From NCBI GenBank assembly GCA_025055455.1, contig JANWXD010000015.1, positions 10,629 through 74,628 of the forward strand: a stretch of 64,000 nt of DNA, written 5' to 3'. The notes below the pieces were generated by a model. That model saw nothing but the letters and a program-made list of their open reading frames with translations, had not been told where the DNA came from and ran no database searches. Of this stretch, positions 18,221 to 26,021 are shown in pieces. Position numbers and translations under genes: made by a program. The number at the start of each line of letters is the position of its first letter. Position 1 is the first letter of the stretch. The DNA is from Bryobacteraceae bacterium. GTDB taxonomy: Bacteria; Acidobacteriota; Terriglobia; Bryobacterales; Bryobacteraceae.

Positions 18221-20152
18221 ATGAGACGAATCACGCTGACTTGCGGGATCGCGGGCCTCATCGTACTCCGGTTGTGCGCCGACGCGATCGTGCCCATCCC
18301 GCCCAATCTCAAGGCGGAGGGAATCCCGCCGATTCCGGCGCCCTTGATGGAGAAGCTGAACCGGTACAGTGAAGCGCGCACGGCGTTTTTGCTCGATTGG
18401 CACCCGGTGCGGCGCGAGATTCTCATCTCGACGCGGTTCGGCGAGGCGCCGCAGATCCATCGCGTAGCTATGCCCGGCGGGGCGCGGACGCAGCTCACGT
18501 TTTTCCCGGACCGCGTGGGCGGCGGACTGTTCGACCCGCGCGACGGCGAGGCGATCCTGTTTTCCAAGGACGTGGGCGGTGCGGAATTTTTCCAGCTGTT
18601 CCGCCAGGACCTCCGGACCGGCGACATCCTGCTGCTCACCGACGGCAAGTCGCGCAATACGGGCGTGGTCTGGTCGCCGAGCGGGCGCCGCATCGTCTAT
18701 TCCTCGACGCGGCGCAACGGCAAGGACACGGATCTTTACGTGGCCGATCCTTCGGATCCGGCCTCGACACGGCTGCTGCTCCAGGTCGAGGGCGGCGGCT
18801 GGAGCGCGGTGGACTGGTCGCCCGACGAGACGCGAATCACCGTGCTCGAGTTTCGGTCCGTGAACGATACCTCCCTGCACTTGGTGGACGTCGCTACGGG
18901 CAAAAGGGAACTGCTGACCCCGGCGGGCGAGAAAGCCGCTTACACGGGCGGCTATTTCGGCAAAGACGGAAAAGGAATCTATCTGACCACGGATCGGGAC
19001 GCGGAGTTCCACCGGCTCGCCTACATGGATCTGGCCACGCGGAAGATCGAAATCCTGCGGAGCGATCGGAACTGGGACGTCGACGACATCGCGGTCTCGC
19101 GCGACGGGCGTCGCCTGGCCTACACGGTGAACGAAGAAGGGATCTCGAAGTTGTATGTCATGGACACGGCCACGCGCAAGGACCTGCGGCTGCCACCCCT
19201 TCCGGTCGGAGTGATCAGCAGCCTGCGGTGGCACAACAACTCGCGCGAGCTGGGCTTTACGCTCAGTTCGGCGCGCAGTCCGGCGGATGTCTACTCCCTG
19301 GACGTCGAGACCGGGAAGTTCGAACGCTGGACCTTCAGCGAGACCGGCGGTCTCAATCCGGAAACCTTCAGCGAGCCGGAGCTCGTCCGCTGGAAGTCGT
19401 TCGACGGGCGGATGATTTCCGGCTTCCTCTACCTGCCCCCGAAAAAATTTTCCGGGCCGCGTCCGGTGATCATCAAGATTCACGGTGGACCGGAGGCGCA
19501 ATACCGCCCCGGTTTTCTCGGGCCGGACAATTACTTTCTGAATGAACTGGGCGTGGCCATCCTTCAGCCCAACGTGCGCGGTTCCTCAGGCTACGGCAAG
19601 ACCTTTCTCCAGCTCGACAACGGAATGAAGCGCGAGGATGCGGTCAAGGACATCGGAGCGCTGCTCGACTGGATTGCCACCCGGCCGGACCTCGACAAGG
19701 ACCGCATCATGGTCACCGGGGGCAGTTACGGCGGCTACATGACGCTGGCGGTGATGACGCACTACAACGACCGCGTGCGGTGCGGGCTGGGTGTGGTGGG
19801 CATCTCGAACTTCGTCACGTTCCTCGAGCGCACCGAGGCCTACCGGCGGGACTTGCGGCGCGCCGAGTACGGCGACGAGCGGGATCCCAAAATGCGCGAG
19901 TTCCTGCTGAAGATTTCCCCGCTGAACAACGCCCACAAAATCACCAAACCGATGTTCCTCGTGCAGGGCAAGAACGACCCGCGCGTGCCGGCGGCCGAAA
20001 GCGAACAGATGGTGGCGGCGATTCGGAAGAACCGCGTGCCGGTGTGGTACCTGCTCGCCGAGGACGAAGGTCACGGCTTCGTCAAGAAGAAGAATCGGGA
20101 CATCCAACTCGCGGCCACGGTGCTGTTCGTGGAACAGCATTTGCTGAAGTAG
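18221..20152 (+). CDS. S9 family prolyl-oligopeptidase-like serine peptidase, secreted
   Basis: 643 residues. A signal peptide (MRRITLTCGIAGLIVLRLCA) is followed by a seven-bladed WD40/TolB-like propeller (for example VWSPSGRRIVYSSTRRNGKD and VDWSPDETRITVLEF). The C-terminal alpha/beta hydrolase domain carries the nucleophile in MVTGGSYGGYMTLAV (Ser about residue 502), the Asp in GKNDPRVPAAES and the His in EDEGHGFVKK. Such enzymes cut short peptides, often after proline or alanine. GGGGAGG lies 9 nt before the ATG. It probably acts with the M20 peptidase just upstream on imported or periplasmic peptides. Confidence 0.92.
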   Translation: MRRITLTCGIAGLIVLRLCADAIVPIPPNLKAEGIPPIPAPLMEKLNRYSEARTAFLLDWHPVRREILISTRFGEAPQIHRVAMPGGARTQLTFFPDRVGGGLFDPRDGEAILFSKDVGGAEFFQLFRQDLRTGDILLLTDGKSRNTGVVWSPSGRRIVYSSTRRNGKDTDLYVADPSDPASTRLLLQVEGGGWSAVDWSPDETRITVLEFRSVNDTSLHLVDVATGKRELLTPAGEKAAYTGGYFGKDGKGIYLTTDRDAEFHRLAYMDLATRKIEILRSDRNWDVDDIAVSRDGRRLAYTVNEEGISKLYVMDTATRKDLRLPPLPVGVISSLRWHNNSRELGFTLSSARSPADVYSLDVETGKFERWTFSETGGLNPETFSEPELVRWKSFDGRMISGFLYLPPKKFSGPRPVIIKIHGGPEAQYRPGFLGPDNYFLNELGVAILQPNVRGSSGYGKTFLQLDNGMKREDAVKDIGALLDWIATRPDLDKDRIMVTGGSYGGYMTLAVMTHYNDRVRCGLGVVGISNFVTFLERTEAYRRDLRRAEYGDERDPKMREFLLKISPLNNAHKITKPMFLVQGKNDPRVPAAESEQMVAAIRKNRVPVWYLLAEDEGHGFVKKKNRDIQLAATVLFVEQHLLK

Positions 20153-20212
20153 GTCTTCCGGCGGGACGAGTGGAACATCCGTTCGCGCATGCCCGCAGCG
20201 CCCCGCCGACGA

Positions 20213-20246
20213 GCCGGGCTGAAGCCCGGCGCGGCCTGAAGGCCGC
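20213..20246. repeat. Tandem TGAA-loop hairpins between convergent genes
   Basis: Two perfect stems sit side by side: GCCGGGC-TGAA-GCCCGGC (20213-20230, with one extra T/A pair possible) and GCGGCC-TGAA-GGCCGC (20231-20246). Both have the same TGAA loop on the plus strand (TTCA on the minus strand). They lie between the ends of the convergent S9 peptidase and larE genes. They could act as a bidirectional terminator, although no T-run follows, or they could be a REP-like dispersed palindrome. Confidence 0.6.
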
Positions 20247-20253
20247 CCCACGC

Positions 20254-21126
20254 TCAGGAAGCGGGATCGCGCCGCTTGAGGGCTTCGTTGAGCGAACCCT
20301 GGCGGTAGCCTTCCAGATCGAGCGTCACGTAATGAAAGCCCAAGGGCTTGAAGATCTCGACGAAGCGCCGGGCCATCTGCGGATCGAGGGCCTTGGCCAG
20401 CTCCTCCGGGGCGATCTCGATGCGCACCAGTTCCCCGTGGAAGCGAACGCGGAACTGGCGGAAGCCGAGGGCCTGGAGGGCTTCTTCGCCTTTCTCGACA
20501 GTCTTCACGGTCTCCGGCGTCACAGGCGTCCCGTAAGGAATGCGCGAACTGAGGCAGGCCGACGCGGGCCGGTCCCAGGTAGGCAGCCCGGCGCGGCGCG
20601 ACAGTTCGCGGATTTCCGCCTTGCGCAGGCCGGCTTCGACCAGCGGCGCTCGGACTTGGTGGATCCGCGCGGCGTTTTGCCCGGGGCGGTAGTCACCGAG
20701 GTCGTCCACGTTGACCCCGTAAACGATGTGGGCGATGCCGCGCTCGCGCCCGAGCTGCTCGAGGCGCTGAAACAATTCGTCCTTGCAATGAAAACAGCGG
20801 TCCGGATTGTTGGCGACGTAGGCGGGGTTGTCGAATTCGTAGGTCGGGATGAATTCATGCCGCAACCCGAATCGGCGAGCGAAATCGGCGGCATAGCGTT
20901 TGTGGGACTCCGCCAGCGAGGGCGAGTCGGCCGTCACGGCCAGAGCGTTCTCGCCTAGGACCTGATGCGCCGCCCAAGCCAAGTAGGCCGAATCGGCCCC
21001 GCCCGAATAGGCGATGATCACGCGGCCGAGCTCACGCAAAATCGCGAACAGTTTCTCTTGTTTGGCTTCCAGGGCCGCGCCATCCGCCACGGCGGTGAGC
21101 GTTTCGACCCCGACGAGGCTCGCCAT
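20254..21126 (-). CDS. larE: LarE-type ATP-pyrophosphatase sulfur transferase
   Basis: 290 residues. The PP-loop SGGADS is at residues 41-46. It is followed by the family segments VTADSPSLAESH, NPDRCFHCKDELF (Cys111 and Cys114) and ASACLSSRIPYG (Cys191, at the place of the catalytic cysteine in known LarE). LarE adenylates and thiolates pyridinium dicarboxylic acid mononucleotide to build the nickel-pincer cofactor of lactate racemase-type enzymes. In the classical form a single Cys gives up its sulfur. Here the CxxC plus a third Cys resembles the cluster-binding LarE branch. No larA, larB or larC is in the window. A TATAAT lies 6 nt before the ATG, so the message may be leaderless. Confidence 0.9.
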   Translation of the reverse strand: MASLVGVETLTAVADGAALEAKQEKLFAILRELGRVIIAYSGGADSAYLAWAAHQVLGENALAVTADSPSLAESHKRYAADFARRFGLRHEFIPTYEFDNPAYVANNPDRCFHCKDELFQRLEQLGRERGIAHIVYGVNVDDLGDYRPGQNAARIHQVRAPLVEAGLRKAEIRELSRRAGLPTWDRPASACLSSRIPYGTPVTPETVKTVEKGEEALQALGFRQFRVRFHGELVRIEIAPEELAKALDPQMARRFVEIFKPLGFHYVTLDLEGYRQGSLNEALKRRDPAS

Positions 21127-21132
21127 GCTTGG

Positions 21133-21141
21133 ATTATAGCA
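21133..21141 (-). promoter_or_regulatory. Extended -10 promoter of larE
   Basis: On the minus strand the sequence TGCTATAAT is a perfect extended -10 element (TGN-TATAAT). Its 3' end is only 6 nt from the larE ATG at 21126, so transcription should start at or next to the start codon. No good -35 box is visible at 16-18 nt, as expected for an extended -10 promoter. Confidence 0.5.
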
Positions 21142-21199
21142 GCGCAGCCTGAAAGGTTCCGGCGTGTGGTGTAATCAATGCGGAGAGGAGGCTCGGGCG

Positions 21200-22903
21200 A
21201 TGCAACAAGTCCGGCTCGTTCTCTGGCTGGGGTTCGGCCTGCTCGCCGCCGCGCAGACGGGCTCTGTGTTTTCTTCGCAAGCGCCGCCGGGCGCGTCCGC
21301 TCCGGAGGGGCCAAAGGTGACCGATCCGAAACAGCTTTCGAAGGTTGAAGGCCGCGTGGTGCATGCGCAGACCGGGGAGCCGCTGCGAAGGGTGAGCCTG
21401 ACGTTGCGGCGAATGGCGCGCGAGGCCGTCAGCTTCGTAGCCACGAGCGACCAGGACGGCCGGTTCGTCTTCGAAAATGTCGAACCGGGAACCTATCAGC
21501 TCACAGCGGAACGGGCGGGGTTCCTGCGTCAGGCCTATGGGGCGCGCGGCGCCGCGTATGCCGGCACGCCGATCACCGTGAGCCCGGGCCAGCACCTCCG
21601 GGACCTCGATTTCAAGCTGCTGCCGCAGGGCGTGATTTCGGGCCGGGTGGTGGACGAGGAAGGCGAGCCGGTGCCTCGCGCACAGGTGATGGCGATGCGG
21701 GTGGGGGCACGAATGAGCCGGTTTCCGGCCGGGAGCGCCGATGCCACCAACGATGTGGGCGAATTTCGCATTGCGGGCTTGGCCCCGGGGCGCTACCGCG
21801 TGCGGGCGATGCCGATGCGCGAGGCCTTTTTGGGTGAGACGGTGCGCCCCGGCAACCCCGACCGACTGCAAGAGGGCTTCCAGCCAACCTACTATCCCAG
21901 CGCCACGGATGCGGAGGCCGCGGCGGTGATCGAGGTGATGGCGGGACAGGAGGTGCCCGGGATCACGATTCAGTTGCGCAAGGGGCCGCTCTACCGGATC
22001 CAGGGCAGGGTGACCGGGCTGACCGCGGAGCGCCCGGCAAACCAGTTGCGCGTTACCCTGATGCCGCGGCGGTGGGACGAACCGATGCTCGGGCCCCTCG
22101 GCCGACGCGGCACGCGCGTCGAAGCGGACGGATCGTTCTTGCTGACGCAGGTCGCGCCGGGATCCTACTACCTCACGGTGATGACGTTTCCGGGGCGCAT
22201 GCAGGCCGTGGGACGCGTGCCCGTCGAGGTCACGACGAGCGACCTACGGGACGTTATTGTGCCGCTGGGCGGGGCGCTCACCGTCTCCGGGCTCGTGCGG
22301 GTGGAAGGGCAAGGCAAGACCGAGTTCGGAACGATGCGGGTGGCTCTGATGCCGGCCGAGGGCATCGCCTTCAACACGCCGGTGGGGGAGATCAAGGCCG
22401 ACGGAACGTTTCAGCTCGACGGCGTGATGGGCGACAAGTATTCCGTCGCCGTCATGGGCGCGCCGGAGAATACCTACCTGAAATCCGTGCGTGTGGGCGG
22501 GCGCGAAGTCCCGGAACAGGAACTAGACTTGTCCCACGCCCAGGGCGGGGTGCAGCTCGAGATCGTGCTGAGCCCCAATCCGGCAGCTCTGGAGGGGTTC
22601 GTGGCCGAGCAAGACAAGCCTGCACCGGGCGCCGCCGTGGTGCTGGTCCCGGAAGGGGTCCGGGCGGGCCGACCCCGCGAGTGGCGCTTTGCAACCGCCG
22701 ACCAGAACGGCCGTTTCGCGTTCGGGTCGCTGCGGCCGGGCGCGTACAAACTCTACGCCTTCGACGATCCGGAGCTCGCCTTCAGCCGCGATCCCGAGGC
22801 GCTCGAGCCTTTCGAGCAGAGAGCCCTGAAGGTGACGCTCAAAGAAGGGGAGCGGCAGTCAGCGCAATTGACGCTGCTCAAGGCCGAGAGCGGGTCGCGC
22901 TAG
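21200..22903 (+). CDS. Secreted carboxypeptidase-regulatory-domain protein
   Basis: 567 residues from the ATG at 21200, chosen because GAGGAGG lies 8 nt before it and the hydrophobic leader (VRLVLWLGFGLLAAAQTG) starts there. At least five Ig-like carboxypeptidase-regulatory units follow in tandem: VEGRVVHAQTGEPLRRVSLT, ISGRVVDEEGEPVPRAQVMA, IQGRVTGLTAERPANQLRVT, VSGLVRVEGQGKTEFGTMRV and LEGFVAEQDKPAPGAAVVLV. Each is paired with a 'DGRFVFENVEPGTYQL'-type edge. There is no enzyme domain and no barrel. Such proteins are abundant in acidobacteria and are thought to bind surfaces or sugars; the function is unproven. It is transcribed divergently from larE. Confidence 0.8.
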   Translation: MQQVRLVLWLGFGLLAAAQTGSVFSSQAPPGASAPEGPKVTDPKQLSKVEGRVVHAQTGEPLRRVSLTLRRMAREAVSFVATSDQDGRFVFENVEPGTYQLTAERAGFLRQAYGARGAAYAGTPITVSPGQHLRDLDFKLLPQGVISGRVVDEEGEPVPRAQVMAMRVGARMSRFPAGSADATNDVGEFRIAGLAPGRYRVRAMPMREAFLGETVRPGNPDRLQEGFQPTYYPSATDAEAAAVIEVMAGQEVPGITIQLRKGPLYRIQGRVTGLTAERPANQLRVTLMPRRWDEPMLGPLGRRGTRVEADGSFLLTQVAPGSYYLTVMTFPGRMQAVGRVPVEVTTSDLRDVIVPLGGALTVSGLVRVEGQGKTEFGTMRVALMPAEGIAFNTPVGEIKADGTFQLDGVMGDKYSVAVMGAPENTYLKSVRVGGREVPEQELDLSHAQGGVQLEIVLSPNPAALEGFVAEQDKPAPGAAVVLVPEGVRAGRPREWRFATADQNGRFAFGSLRPGAYKLYAFDDPELAFSRDPEALEPFEQRALKVTLKEGERQSAQLTLLKAESGSR

Positions 22904-23034
22904 AACGAGGGGCAAGCGCGGCAGGTGACGGAGAGCGCCTGACCCAGGGCGTCGAACCACGCGCGGACACGCGGGTTTTCCGTCTTGCAACCTACCCCCC
23001 GATGTGATAAAGGTTTCGGCGGGAGGAGCTGGAC

Positions 23035-23883
23035 ATGCTGGCCAGACAACGCGCAGTAGCCTCTTTCCTCTTCGCGGCCGGACTGCTGGCGATCGCCATA
23101 TCCTGCGCGCCCGGCCCACCAGGACCGAAGCCCGGGACTCCGGAATTTTTCTGGAACGCCGCCAAGACGACGTGGGCCGAGGCCGACTACGACAAGGTCG
23201 AACACAACCTGGACGAGCTGCTCAAGACCGACAACGAATACAAAGCCCGCGCTCAGGCCTGGCGGCTGGTGGTGACGGCCGGGATGGCGCGGGGGTATGC
23301 GGAGCTTGCGGACATGTTCGAAGCGGGGGCCCGGGCCAACAAGTTGAATCCGACCCCGTTCCGCAAACAGATGAACGACTACCGCAAGATCGCTGGGCAA
23401 CGAGCCTTGCAGTTTGCCGAAACCTTCCTGGCCTTCATCAAACACGACCACACGCAAGATATCCCGCTGGCCTTCAGCTTTCCGACGGGAAGCATCAATC
23501 CGGTGACGGAGTTGAAGAACGTGGCCAACGGCGTGCTCTTGCCGGAGGAAAAGCTCGAGCCCGCGCGCCAGCGCACGATCGAACGCAGTGTGCTGCTGGT
23601 CACCTGCGAAGCGGTGGGCGCTCCGGAGGACATGGCTAAAGCCCAGCAGATCTTCAAAGCCGCCGAAGTGAAAGTCCCCCACGACGTGTTCGCTGTGGCG
23701 ATGGTGAGAAACCTGCACGAGCAGGCCAAACTGTTTGGCCGCACCAAGCTGGACATGCCGGACCGGGTGGAGCTGTTCTGCAACCAAGCCCTCGAGGCGC
23801 TCAAGCACGTTAAAGAAACGAAGGAGACGAAGGACCTGGCCAAGAAGATCCAGGAGACGCTGAAGGAGGCGAAACGGACGTAG
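23035..23883 (+). CDS. Putative lipoprotein with helical (TPR-like) domain
   Basis: 282 residues. The start is supported by GGAGGAG 6-8 nt upstream. The N-terminus RAVASFLFAAGLLAIAISCA looks like a lipoprotein signal with a relaxed lipobox before the Cys. The remainder is helical and rich in A/E/K (FWNAAKTTWAEADYDKVEHN, LDELLKTDNEYKARAQAWRL). This pattern resembles the helical repeats of envelope assembly lipoproteins (BamD-like or DUF-type), but I recognise no named family. It is followed by the TGA-containing rhodanese after 115 bp in the same direction. Confidence 0.65.
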   Translation: MLARQRAVASFLFAAGLLAIAISCAPGPPGPKPGTPEFFWNAAKTTWAEADYDKVEHNLDELLKTDNEYKARAQAWRLVVTAGMARGYAELADMFEAGARANKLNPTPFRKQMNDYRKIAGQRALQFAETFLAFIKHDHTQDIPLAFSFPTGSINPVTELKNVANGVLLPEEKLEPARQRTIERSVLLVTCEAVGAPEDMAKAQQIFKAAEVKVPHDVFAVAMVRNLHEQAKLFGRTKLDMPDRVELFCNQALEALKHVKETKETKDLAKKIQETLKEAKRT

Positions 23884-23998
23884 CCCGCGTGTCGCTCGCA
23901 CTCTAAGGAGTCAGCAGGGCCGAGGCCGCGGGCTGCGAGCGCTGATCCGGACCTCCGGGATGAGTGAGGAGGCGCGGAGCTGCGGTAATCTAGGGTTT

Positions 23999-24412
23999 AT
24001 GGTGCGTTGGTTGGTGGCGATTGCACTGGCGAGCGCTGCGGTCGTAGGCAGCTCGGAGAACAAGGCCTCCCCGAAGAAGCTCACTCCGGAGGAGGTGAAA
24101 ACATATCTGGACTCGGGGAAGGTGTTTTTCCTGGATGTGCGCGAGCCCGAGGAGGTGCGGACGCTGGGCACGCTACCGGGCTATGTCAACATTCCGGTCA
24201 GCGAGCTCGAGAAGCGGCTCAAGGAGATCCCCAAGGACAAGCTAATCATCACGGCTTGAAACCGCGGGGCGAGAGCCGCGCGTGCCGCGGACCTGTTGAG
24301 CCAGAGGGGCTACAAAGTGCTGGGCAGCTGTGGTCTGGCCGAGTGGAAGGAGAAGGGCTACCAGGTCATCTATCCGGGCGAGGGCTCGGCGGAAGCCAAG
24401 CCGCAGCGGTAG
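23999..24412 (+). CDS. Exported rhodanese-like protein with TGA (predicted selenocysteine) at the active-site cysteine
   Basis: 137 residues if the in-frame TGA at 24257-24259 is read through (codon 87). A signal peptide (MVRWLVAIALASAAVVGSSE) leads into a single rhodanese domain: TPEEVKTYLDSGKVFFLDVR, EPEEVRTLGTLPGYVNIPVS, KDKLIITA-[TGA]-NRGARAARAADLL, GYKVLGSCGLAEWKEKGYQV. The rhodanese active-site loop is C-x-x-G-x-R, and the TGA falls exactly on that Cys (x-NRGAR follows). The frame stays open and conserved for 50 more codons to the TAG at 24410-24412. A GC-rich hairpin that fits a bacterial SECIS lies just downstream. The ATG at 23999 is chosen because it begins the signal peptide; an in-frame ATG at 23960 exists. 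The alternatives are a single-base nonsense mutation of TGC/TGT or a sequencing error. No selA, selB, selC or selD is in the window. Confidence 0.75.
24276..24290 (+). promoter_or_regulatory. Candidate bacterial SECIS hairpin
   Basis: CCGCG-CGTGC-CGCGG forms a perfect 5-bp GC stem with a 5-nt loop. The loop starts at the 22nd nucleotide after the TGA, has G as its second base and contains GU. Known bacterial SECIS elements place a small G-containing loop roughly 16-37 nt after the UGA, so this fits. A competing upstream stem (CGCGG-GGCGAGAG-CCGCG, 24263-24280) is also possible. The region is coding, so some pairing is expected by chance at this GC content. Confidence 0.5.
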
Positions 24413-24500
24413 GCGGACGGCTCACCCGCGGGTCCCGGCGGGCCGCAGCTGTGCTATAGTGGAACGGGCGCGCACTCACGCGCGCTCCTGCCGCAAGCGA

Positions 24501-24575
<75 letters not shown>

Positions 24576-24862
24576 AGGCTACCACACTCCTTCCACCATC
24601 GACTCGATACGACATTACGACACCGGTGCGGTGCGAGGCCCAACCCGAGCTGGTAGCGGGCTGCGCCTGTCCAACGGTCGTGGGCCACACCCTGCGGGCG
24701 GACCGAGCCGCCGTCAGCCTTTCGAGACTCACTGCAACGCCATGGAACCATTCCGATTCAGGGCGGCGTCGACGGAGACACTGCCCCACCAGCCCAGAGA
24801 CGTTCTGATCCGTCAGGACTCTCGGGTTCGGCGACCAGGGGTCGGTGCCCGGCTCAAACGAC
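24576..24862. other. Spacer after tRNA-Gly, nothing recognised
   Basis: About 290 bp between the tRNA and the end of the minus-strand export operon. No credible reading frame, tRNA-end duplication, integrase fragment or clear terminator is seen on either strand. Confidence 0.5.
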
Positions 24863-26020
24863 TCAATCCAGGCGTTTGTGGAAGCGGAGGATGCTCACCG
24901 TGAGGATGGTCAGGCCGAGGACGGCCAGGCCGAGCATCTGGGGCCACAGCGCTTCCGCGCCGGTGCCTTTCAGAAACACGCCGCGCACGATCTCCAGAAA
25001 GTAGCGCACGGGGTTCAAGTACGTCAGATACTGCACCGGCTCCGGCATGTTGCGCACGGGAAAAGTAAAGCCGCTCAGCATGAACGCGGGCGTGAAGAAA
25101 AAGAAAGACGAAATCATCGCCTGCTGCTGGGTCTCCGAGATGGTGGAGATCAACAGGCCCATGCCCAGCGTGGTGAGCAGGAACAGCAGCGCCCCGGCGA
25201 GCAACACCGCGCCGCTGCCACGGAAGGGAACGCCGAAGATCAGCAGCGCCGCCCCGGTGACCAGAAACACGTCGGCGATGCCCACCAGGGCGAAGGGCAG
25301 CGTCTTGCCGGCCATGAGCTCGGCGGGCCGGACGGGCGTGACCATCAACTGCTCCATGGTGCCGATCTCTTTTTCCCGCACGATGGCCATGGCGGTGAGC
25401 ATCAGAGTAACCAGCGTGATGATGTTGACCACCACTCCCGGCACGAAATAGTTGCGGCTCAAGAGGTCTTCGTTGAACCAGACGCGCGGGCGAACTTCGA
25501 GCGCCGGGACACCCAGGTGAACCGGACCGCCCGCGGCGGCCGTGCGGGCCACCAGGCGCGCTTCCTGCTGTTCGAGCATGACGCGGCGTCCGTAAGCGGC
25601 GATCACCCGCCCGGCGTAGCCGGCCACCACGGCGGCTGTGTTGGAATTGCTCCCGTCCACGACCACCTGAACGGAGGCCGTGCGCCCGCGGGCCACATCA
25701 CGAGCGAAGCCGGGCAGCACGCGCACCACGGCCGTGACGGCGCCGCGGTCGAGCAGATCCCGCTCCTGATCGTCCGTCTCCACCGGCGCCAGCTCGAAAT
25801 ACGGCGAGCCGGCAAAGGCGGCGCGCAGCTCCCGGCTGGCGGGCGTGCGGTCCTGGTCCATCCATCCGATGCGCGCCCGGCGCACGTCGAGGTTGACCGC
25901 GTAGCCGAAGATGACGAGCTGCACGAGCGGGGGCAGAAACAGCACCGTGCGCATGCGGGGGTCGCGCAGCGCCTGCCGGAACTCCTTGCGGACGATCTCC
26001 GCCACCGTGCGCCAGTTCAT
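24863..26020 (-). CDS. ABC-2 type export permease (YbhR-like)
   Basis: 385 residues. There is one N-terminal membrane helix (TVLFLPPLVQLVIFGYAVNL), a large extracytoplasmic domain (about residues 50-180) and five to six C-terminal helices, including YFVPGVVVNIITLVTLMLTA and the MEQLMVTPVRPAELMAGKTL segment typical of ABC-2 permeases. This is the YbhR/YhhJ arrangement of drug or multi-substrate exporters. It is the last gene of a seven-gene minus-strand operon; its ATG is 1 nt after the stop of the sister permease. Together with the ATPases, the HlyD-like protein and the TolC-like channel it should form a tripartite efflux pump. Confidence 0.9.
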   Translation of the reverse strand: MNWRTVAEIVRKEFRQALRDPRMRTVLFLPPLVQLVIFGYAVNLDVRRARIGWMDQDRTPASRELRAAFAGSPYFELAPVETDDQERDLLDRGAVTAVVRVLPGFARDVARGRTASVQVVVDGSNSNTAAVVAGYAGRVIAAYGRRVMLEQQEARLVARTAAAGGPVHLGVPALEVRPRVWFNEDLLSRNYFVPGVVVNIITLVTLMLTAMAIVREKEIGTMEQLMVTPVRPAELMAGKTLPFALVGIADVFLVTGAALLIFGVPFRGSGAVLLAGALLFLLTTLGMGLLISTISETQQQAMISSFFFFTPAFMLSGFTFPVRNMPEPVQYLTYLNPVRYFLEIVRGVFLKGTGAEALWPQMLGLAVLGLTILTVSILRFHKRLD

Positions 26021-26021
26021 C

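Noticed and set aside
16826-19501. 891-residue minus-strand open frame
   Set aside because: It lies fully antisense to the M20 and S9 peptidase genes, which have strong motifs; the product is His/Arg/Asp-rich shadow sequence.
23960-24259. Rhodanese taken as a 99-residue complete protein ending at the TGA
   Set aside because: It would stop exactly before the active-site residue and leave 50 conserved in-frame codons unexplained, so readthrough is the better reading.
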